NCBI GenBank assembly: GCA_025056735.1
Contig: JANWVR010000116.1
Location: 1-36,635, forward strand
DNA from: Saprospiraceae bacterium
Lineage (GTDB): Bacteria > Bacteroidota > Bacteroidia > Chitinophagales > Saprospiraceae
DNA: 36,635 nucleotides
Direction: 5' to 3'
The position numbers and the translations under genes were made by a program. The notes under the pieces are model-generated. The model searched no databases, was not told where the DNA came from, and saw only the letters and a program-made list of their open reading frames with translations. Below, piece after piece: positions 32,245-36,635 of this stretch (position 1 is the stretch's first letter; each line of letters starts with the position of its first letter).

Positions 32245-33253
32245 AGGACCAAAATCCGCGCGTGTATGGCGTTACCTCTTGCCCGCAGAATTCGCCGCGT
32301 AAGTACTTGAAGTGAGCAGCCATGCCAATCATAGCAGCGTTGTCGGTGCAGTACTCAAACGCCGGGATATACGTACTCCAGCCCTCCTGGCGTCCCATTT
32401 CTTCGAAGCGGCGACGCAGTTCTGAATTGGCGCTGACGCCACCGGCTAAGGCCACCTGCCGAATGCCCGTCTGACGCGCGGCGCGCCGTAGGGTCTTGAG
32501 CAGCGCGGACACGATAGCGTGCTGTACAGAGGCACAGAGGTCTGCCAAATTTTTCTCCATGAAATGCGGGTCGGCGGCCGTGTGCTCGCGCAGAAAATAA
32601 AGGATAGCCGTCTTCAAGCCGCTGAAGCTAAAGTTCAGACCGGGCACATGCGCCTCCGGCAAGGCAAAGCGCAGCTGCCCTTGCTGCGCCCAACGGTCAA
32701 TGGCCGGGCCAGCTGGGTACCCTAAGCCGAGCAATTTACCTGCCTTATCGAAGGCTTCGCCGGCGGCGTCGTCCAACGTTTGGCCCAGCACTTCCATATC
32801 GTTCGTATCGCGCACCAGCACAATCTGCGTATGGCCGCCGCTGACCGTCAGGCAGAGAAAGGGAAAGGTGGGTTTCGGGTCTTCAATAAAATGCGCCAGC
32901 ACGTGCGCCTGCATGTGGTTGACCTCAATAAGCGGTATGCCCAGACTTAGGGCAAATGCCTTAGCAAAAGAGGTGCCCACTAAAAGCGAGCCCATCAGCC
33001 CTGGCCCGCGGGTGAAGGCCACTGCCGACAACTCTTCTTTCGCCACACCAGCCCGCCGAAGTGCTTGCTCCACTACCGGGATGATGTTGGCCTGATGCGC
33101 CCGCGATGCCAGTTCAGGTACCACACCCCCGTACTGCCGGTGCGCCTCCTGATTGGCGGTGCAGTTCGAAAGCACTTTGCCATCGCGCAGCACCGCAGCA
33201 GAGGTGTCGTCGCAAGAAGATTCTATAGCCAGTAAGGTTACCCCGTTGCGCAT
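32243..33253 (-). CDS. tsaD: tRNA N6-threonylcarbamoyladenosine transferase subunit TsaD
   Basis: 336 residues, ASKHA-fold metalloenzyme that attaches threonylcarbamoyl to A37 of ANN-decoding tRNAs, with TsaB/TsaE/TsaC (not in window). N-terminal LLAIESSCDDTSAAVLRDG, then EAHRQYGGVVPELASRAHQ, the iron-binding His113 and His117 in VNHMQAHVLAHF, SGGHTQIVLVRD, DDAAGEAFDKAGKLLGLGYP and the C-terminal ALAGGVSANSELRRRF and YCTDNAAMIGMAA are all intact. Essential in most bacteria. Its exact -7 element lies at 33283-33290, 30 nt upstream. Confidence 0.98.
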   Translation of the reverse strand: MRNGVTLLAIESSCDDTSAAVLRDGKVLSNCTANQEAHRQYGGVVPELASRAHQANIIPVVEQALRRAGVAKEELSAVAFTRGPGLMGSLLVGTSFAKAFALSLGIPLIEVNHMQAHVLAHFIEDPKPTFPFLCLTVSGGHTQIVLVRDTNDMEVLGQTLDDAAGEAFDKAGKLLGLGYPAGPAIDRWAQQGQLRFALPEAHVPGLNFSFSGLKTAILYFLREHTAADPHFMEKNLADLCASVQHAIVSALLKTLRRAARQTGIRQVALAGGVSANSELRRRFEEMGRQEGWSTYIPAFEYCTDNAAMIGMAAHFKYLRGEFCGQEVTPYTRGFWS

Positions 33254-33282
33254 GAGTGCATTAAGCAGTGAAATACGTTCGA

Positions 33283-33290
33283 CAAAGGTA
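33283..33290 (-). promoter_or_regulatory. -7 element for tsaD
   Basis: Plus-strand CAAAGGTA, exact TACCTTTG on the minus strand, giving a leader of roughly 25 nt to the ATG at 33253. Confidence 0.65.
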
Positions 33291-33411
33291 GGCGGACAAA
33301 ATGTCTTTCCTCTTTGTTAAAAAAAAACACGCTATTTGGCCATAAAGCAGCGAAGCATACATCTATCTGTATCTTAATACGTGTTTTTTGAAATTTTTTT
33401 CAACCAAAAGC

Positions 33412-33442
33412 TTGTTTTTTCCTAAAAAAGCACATATCTTTG
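33412..33442 (+). promoter_or_regulatory. Full promoter for the small exported gene at 33468
   Basis: TTG at 33412-33414, a 20-nt spacer and exact TATCTTTG at 33435-33442. The leader is only ~20 nt. Confidence 0.72.
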
Positions 33443-33455
33443 ACGCTGAATAAAA

Positions 33456-33461
33456 AGGAGG
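33456..33461 (+). promoter_or_regulatory. Perfect Shine-Dalgarno AGGAGG
   Basis: AGGAGG ends 6 nt before the ATG at 33468. It is unusual here: most genes in the window lack any such site, as is normal for Bacteroidota. Confidence 0.7.
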
Positions 33462-33467
33462 CCCGCC

Positions 33468-33905
33468 ATGAAGTACATTCTTTCACTTTTCGTGAGTCTG
33501 GCATTAGTGGCCAGTCCGGCTTTGGCACAAACGCCGGGAAAAATTTTTTCTAAGTCCTTCAATGCCGATGGTGTTAGTAAAATTAAGTTCGAGCTGCCGG
33601 GCGCTGTTGATTTGAAAATCTGGAACCACCCTACCATACGCATCGAGATAGTCGTGGTTATGCCAGCCGGCAATGAGTCTATGCTAGACCAGTTGGCTAA
33701 AGTGGGCCGCTACGATTTGAAGAGCGATCTGAATGCTGATGTTTTAACCATTTCCGCTCCAAATCTGCATCGCGTTGTCAAGGTGAAGGGAGAGGAGCTT
33801 CGTGAGACGGTAACATATGTAGTGTTTATGCCCAAAGACATCGAGGTAGAAATTGCCAGCGCATTAGCCGCGCCGGGTGTGGTGGGCTTGCAGAAAAAGC
33901 CGTAG
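33468..33905 (+). CDS. Small exported protein of unknown function
   Basis: 145 residues. Signal peptide MKYILSLFVSLALVASPALA, cleaved before QTPGK. The mature part is beta-rich: FSKSFNADGVSKIKFELPGA, VDLKIWNHPTIRIEIVVVMP, then YDLKSDLNADVLTISAP and TVTYVVFMPKDIEVEIAS. The alternating pattern (X-ADGVSKIKFELPGAVDLKIWNH, then PKDIEVEI) recalls the beta-helix 'putative adhesin'/DUF4097-like proteins, which begin with an N-terminal 'v..l.v.....v.i...' repeat. It is shorter than those and lacks their repeats. Strong promoter and ribosome site suggest abundant expression. Two hairpins follow the stop. Confidence 0.72.
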   Translation: MKYILSLFVSLALVASPALAQTPGKIFSKSFNADGVSKIKFELPGAVDLKIWNHPTIRIEIVVVMPAGNESMLDQLAKVGRYDLKSDLNADVLTISAPNLHRVVKVKGEELRETVTYVVFMPKDIEVEIASALAAPGVVGLQKKP

Positions 33906-33912
33906 GTTTTAT

Positions 33913-33928
33913 TACGCCTTTGGGCGTA
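33913..33928. terminator. Small hairpin after the exported gene
   Basis: TACGCC/GGCGTA stem (33913-33918 with 33923-33928) around a TTTG loop, 8 nt after the stop. No T run follows, so it may protect the 3' end rather than terminate. Confidence 0.35.
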
Positions 33929-33937
33929 TGGCATGTT

Positions 33938-33983
33938 CGTCGCCTTCTTGCGCTATAAGCGCGAGAAGGCGACGTCATTTTCA
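33938..33983 (+). terminator. Long stem-loop, likely terminator
   Basis: A 16-bp stem with one T/G pair: 33938-33953 (starts CGTCGCCTTCT) with 33959-33974 (ends AGAAGGCGACG), loop TATAA, followed by TCATTTTC. The T run is short, so termination strength is uncertain. Confidence 0.7.
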
Positions 33984-34003
33984 GGCACTTTCCATGGGCA
34001 TTG

Positions 34004-34036
34004 TTTGGCTGCACACTGGTGCTGTTGACATCTTTG
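34004..34036 (+). promoter_or_regulatory. Candidate promoter for the EVE-domain gene
   Basis: TTTG at 34004-34007, a 21-nt spacer and CATCTTTG at 34029-34036 (7 of 8). It fits the ATG at 34070 with a ~28-nt leader, and makes the longer frame from 34001 implausible. Confidence 0.55.
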
Positions 34037-34069
34037 CCCACGAGAAAGTTCATCAATGTAAAAGGCAGC

Positions 34070-34483
34070 ATGCAGTACTGGCTCATCAAATCCGAACCCG
34101 ACGTTTACAGTTTTCAGCAATTGGTCGCCGACGGCTCGACGCGCTGGGACGGTGTACGCAACTATCAGGCGCGCAACCACTTGCGCTCCATGCGTGTGGG
34201 CGATTTGTGTTTGTACTACCACAGCAACATAGGTCTGGAGGTTGTGGGAGTAGCGCGGGTTATCCGCGAGCACTATCCCGACCCTACAGCGGAAAAAGGC
34301 GACTGGTCGTCGGTGGACGTGGAGCCAGTACGCGCGCTGGAGCGTTCCGTGCCGCTGAGCGAGATTAAAGCGCATCCAGCCCTTCAGCAAATTGGCCTGG
34401 TGCGCAACCCACGCCTGTCGGTGATGCCGCTGACCGAAGCAGAATTCCGCCTATTGCTGGAGTTGGGCCAGACGCGCCTCTAA
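34070..34483 (+). CDS. EVE-domain protein
   Basis: 137 residues, one EVE domain of the PUA-like superfamily, which binds modified bases in nucleic acids; the human homologue is THYN1. Signature: YWLIKSEPDVYSFQQL, WDGVRNYQARNHLRSMRVGD, LCLYYHSNIGLEVVGVARV, YPDPTAEKGDW and the C-terminal RNPRLSVMPLTEAEF. The start at 34070 gives MQYWLIKSEP, the usual N-terminus. It is a free-standing form of normal length. No restriction enzyme or methylase is adjacent, so a link to DNA modification defence is not supported here. The stop overlaps the convergent glycosyltransferase stop. Confidence 0.94.
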   Translation: MQYWLIKSEPDVYSFQQLVADGSTRWDGVRNYQARNHLRSMRVGDLCLYYHSNIGLEVVGVARVIREHYPDPTAEKGDWSSVDVEPVRALERSVPLSEIKAHPALQQIGLVRNPRLSVMPLTEAEFRLLLELGQTRL

Positions 34484-36081
34484 GGCAGGCGAAACACGAT
34501 GAAGTGCGGCGTTTCCTCCAGCACCTGCCCCTGCCGGTACAGGCGTTTCACCAAGGCCAGTTCAGGGTCGGCATTCAACGTCGGGAGTGCCGTTTTTTCT
34601 AAAAACAGGATGGGTTTTGTGCGCCGGGCTTCCGCCTCTACAAAAGTCTCATGCGGGCCCATCTCGCGCCGAACAACCCAGTCGAGCGGCAGCGGCGGGC
34701 GGGTGCGCGTCAGGAAATTGGCCTGAGGGAACGCAGGCAATACGGTGAAGTTCGGGCCATACCGCTTGGCCAACGCAGCCAAATCCGCGTAAAGCGCTGC
34801 CTTCGTCGGCGTGGTATAGATGCCGTATAGCGCCGGGAAGGTCTGTCCCAAAGGCGCGGTCATGGCGTCGCGCGCTCCATCCCGATAGACCCATTTATAG
34901 CCCTGATAAAACGCCAGAAACAGCAGCAAAGACACAGTTGCGCTTCCATAACGGGCAAGGTCTGGCGTCAATGCCGACAGACGGCGAGAGATGTCCCACA
35001 AAGCGAATGCCCAGGGCGCACTGAAGAGGATAGGCAGATTATACCCCCAACTGACGGCAGCACACCAACTCAGGGCTGCCAGCGCCGCATAGCGTGCCAG
35101 ATACGAACTCGACCACTCGCCACGCTGCCAACACCAAAAGGCATAGGCATTGGAGACCCAGAACAGCAAACGCGCCTGCGCAAAAGGCGCCACAAACGCG
35201 CAGCGCACACGCACCTCCCACACAAAGGCAACACCCAAAACCAGCAACCATATCGCCCAGGCGCTAAACGCCCACACTGCTCGAGGCTTTTTTAAATCAA
35301 ACCAAACGGTAGCCGCCAACAGCAGCGCGCTGACCACCGCCAGCCAGGGCCGAATGCGGAAATAATCCAACACGCCGTGCTGCCATGCCTGCGCCAGCGA
35401 AGCCGCGCCGGTAGTCATGCGCCAAAAGCCCTCCCAAAGGCCGGATATCTTCAAATAAACGGCAAAAACACTCCAACCTAACGCCAACCCAAACGCTACG
35501 GCAGCGCCGCGTCGCCATGCGTACGCCCATGCTGCCGTGCCTATGCCTATGACCGCTAAAGGATAAAACGATTGCTTGCACAACATGGCCGCCGACAGCA
35601 GCACACCTGCCAGAACGGCCGCCGGGTAGGACGAAAAGCGAAAGAGCCACCAAAAGCCCAAAGCGCCCCAAAACAGGCCATCCACCGTGTGCCAGGCCGC
35701 CGCCGGATAGTGATGCGCCGAGAGCAAAAAGGCCAACACTGCTACCTGCCAGCGTTCCCGCCCGGAGGGCAAAAGGACAGCGACACCCAATACGCAATAG
35801 ATGGCTACTTTATAGTAAAACAGCAAGCGCTCGCCCCATACAGCCCAAGACTCTGGCAGCAGAAACAACTCTAATACACGCATCCACACGGGCAACGGAG
35901 GACGCACATACACAATATCGGCGTACAAGACCTTACCGCTCAGTACCTGCCAGGCAAGCCCTGTAAGAAATCCACCGTCGGTCTCATTGATGCCATAACG
36001 CCCGTAAAAGAGCGCATAAAAAAGCGGTAGCAAGGCCAAAACGCTCACCCAGCCGTAGCGAGTCTTCCAGTTTGTTTTCAT
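34480..36081 (-). CDS. GT-C-like polytopic membrane glycosyltransferase
   Basis: 533 residues with about ten to twelve membrane helices. The first luminal loop has the acidic motif INETDGGFLTGLAWQVLSGK (Glu33, Asp35) followed by VLYADIVYVRPPLPVWM, the usual layout of ArnT/PMT/GT39-83-like enzymes that take sugar from a polyprenyl phosphate. Later ALPLGQTFPALYGIYTTPTK-like luminal segments and a soluble C-terminal tail follow. Acceptor and sugar are unknown; Bacteroidota carry many such proteins for O-glycosylation or LPS decoration. It could share a pathway with the WecA-like enzyme 20 kb away, but nothing shows this. A -7 element (CAAATGTA at 36202-36209, minus) lies 120 nt upstream. Its stop overlaps that of the EVE gene. 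Confidence 0.8.
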   Translation of the reverse strand: MKTNWKTRYGWVSVLALLPLFYALFYGRYGINETDGGFLTGLAWQVLSGKVLYADIVYVRPPLPVWMRVLELFLLPESWAVWGERLLFYYKVAIYCVLGVAVLLPSGRERWQVAVLAFLLSAHHYPAAAWHTVDGLFWGALGFWWLFRFSSYPAAVLAGVLLSAAMLCKQSFYPLAVIGIGTAAWAYAWRRGAAVAFGLALGWSVFAVYLKISGLWEGFWRMTTGAASLAQAWQHGVLDYFRIRPWLAVVSALLLAATVWFDLKKPRAVWAFSAWAIWLLVLGVAFVWEVRVRCAFVAPFAQARLLFWVSNAYAFWCWQRGEWSSSYLARYAALAALSWCAAVSWGYNLPILFSAPWAFALWDISRRLSALTPDLARYGSATVSLLLFLAFYQGYKWVYRDGARDAMTAPLGQTFPALYGIYTTPTKAALYADLAALAKRYGPNFTVLPAFPQANFLTRTRPPLPLDWVVRREMGPHETFVEAEARRTKPILFLEKTALPTLNADPELALVKRLYRQGQVLEETPHFIVFRLP

Positions 36082-36201
36082 CGTGCGAGACGCAAAAGAG
36101 CGAGCGACCCGTCATGCAATAAGGCGCCCGCTCTCGTATGGCGACGCCCGCGCTTGCTTCGGGCGGGCGGAACGGCGGCGGCTCTAAAGCCACCGCTGAG
36201 G

Positions 36202-36209
36202 CAAATGTA
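36202..36209 (-). promoter_or_regulatory. Candidate -7 element for the membrane glycosyltransferase
   Basis: Plus-strand CAAATGTA, exact TACATTTG on the minus strand, just after the nuclease-domain stop. The leader would be ~115 nt and includes a GC-rich hairpin region (about 36145-36170, CGCCCG with CGGGCG). Confidence 0.45.
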
Positions 36210-36228
36210 CGCCATCGAGAGCAAACCC

Positions 36229-36635
36229 TTAGGCACCCATCTCCTCGGCCACCCAGCGCTCGATGTTTCGCGTCTGCGAGGACAACTGCACGCCCACGCC
36301 CACCACCGGCTTGCCCAGATGCCACCACGCCTCGTAGTAACGCTTCTGCCTGATTTGCTCCAAAGCCACCTCCGCCGCCTCGTCCAACTTGAACTCCAAA
36401 ATGTACACCCGACCCGACGTCTCCACCGCGCAGTCCATCCGCCCATCCGACGTGCACACCTCGCTGTGCGCCCGCACGCCCAGATATCGAAACACCAAGT
36501 AAATGGTCGCATGAAAAAACCGCTCCGGCCACTTCTCGTGCAGCCAGTAGGGCACACCGCTGAACACGCCGCGCAACAGCCGAAACACCTGCTCCAAATC
36601 GCCCGCCTCAAAGGCGCGCTTCAGGCCGATGGCCA
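36229..36635 (-). CDS. PD-(D/E)XK nuclease-domain protein, C-terminal part (cut by right edge)
   Basis: The visible 135 residues read AIGLKRAFEAGDLEQVFRLL, GVPYWLHEKWPERFFHATIY, LVFRYLGVRAHSEVCTSDGR, then MDCAVETSGRVYILEFKLDE and YYEAWWHLGKPVVGVGVQLS, ending RNIERWVAEEMGA. This is the PDDEXK_9 (DUF1703) C-terminal domain. The catalytic Asp is in GRMD, with Glu and Lys in the EFK motif. It normally sits behind an AAA-ATPase-like domain, which would lie to the right of the window. Such genes are multi-copy in many Bacteroidota genomes. Their role is unknown, and nuclease activity is inferred from the fold only. Confidence 0.87.
   Translation of the reverse strand, partial: AIGLKRAFEAGDLEQVFRLLRGVFSGVPYWLHEKWPERFFHATIYLVFRYLGVRAHSEVCTSDGRMDCAVETSGRVYILEFKLDEAAEVALEQIRQKRYYEAWWHLGKPVVGVGVQLSSQTRNIERWVAEEMGA

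Noticed and set aside
34070-36635. EVE-domain protein and PD-(D/E)XK domain as a modification-dependent restriction system
   Set aside because: They are separated by an unrelated membrane glycosyltransferase on the opposite strand to the EVE gene, the EVE protein is free-standing, and the nuclease fragment belongs to the AAA-ATPase-like/DUF1703 family, not to a restriction enzyme.
1-36635. tRNA, rRNA, CRISPR arrays, insertion sequences
   Set aside because: I looked for cloverleaf-like runs, rRNA core sequences, regular short repeats and transposase motifs, and saw none; a covariance-model search would be needed to exclude small RNAs.

Overview
The window reads as chromosomal DNA of a moderately GC-rich member of the Bacteroidota. 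The evidence is a type IX secretion C-terminal signal on the protein at 7185-8882, an Oar-type TonB-dependent receptor, a second carboxypeptidase-regulatory/beta-barrel outer-membrane protein, an almost general lack of Shine-Dalgarno sequences, and many exact copies of the Bacteroidota -7 promoter element TAnnTTTG just upstream of genes on both strands. A saprospiral or chitinophagal relative is plausible, but genus cannot be resolved from sequence reading alone. I saw no rRNA, tRNA, CRISPR array, insertion sequence or prophage. Coding density is high and most genes are core metabolism, envelope or stress functions.

Layout. 1-3503 (minus): an OmpR-type response regulator and its histidine kinase, then mgtC-like and mgtE-like genes (mgtE runs off the left edge). 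Four 11-bp-phased copies of a TTCTAA-like hexamer sit between the kinase and mgtC and look like an operator for the neighbouring regulator. 3602-6904 (minus): the Oar-like receptor, ended by a strong terminator. 7185-8882 (plus): a type IX-secreted lamin-tail-domain protein. 9083-10926 (plus): aldo/keto reductase, iscX and kdsC. 11047-13361 (plus): crtI-crtB, the phytoene module of carotenoid synthesis, converging on PPK2 (13343-14125, minus). 14247-16835 (minus): a WecA/MraY-family glycosyl-phosphate transferase and a histidine ammonia-lyase family enzyme.

16918-22844 (minus): an exported 1104-residue WD40-like/caspase protein and an outer-membrane beta-barrel receptor. 23147-25851 (minus): lgt, a polytopic membrane protein and dcd. 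26032-31137 (minus): a saccharopine dehydrogenase-like enzyme, the disaggregase clpB and rsmE. 31323-32174 (plus): panD and a small exported protein. 32243-33253 (minus): tsaD. 33468-34483 (plus): a small exported protein and an EVE-domain protein. 34480-36081 (minus): a GT-C-like polytopic glycosyltransferase. 36229-36635 (minus): the C-terminal end of a PD-(D/E)XK nuclease-domain protein, cut by the right edge.

Most genes appear to be transcribed singly or in pairs from their own TAnnTTTG promoters. The promoters help fix several starts (hutH, lgt, dcd, rsmE), because the longest open frames begin inside or upstream of the -7 element. The items most worth following up are the putative regulator/mgtC/mgtE regulatory circuit with phased repeats and the exported WD40-caspase. 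No clearly new multi-gene defence or mobile system is visible.
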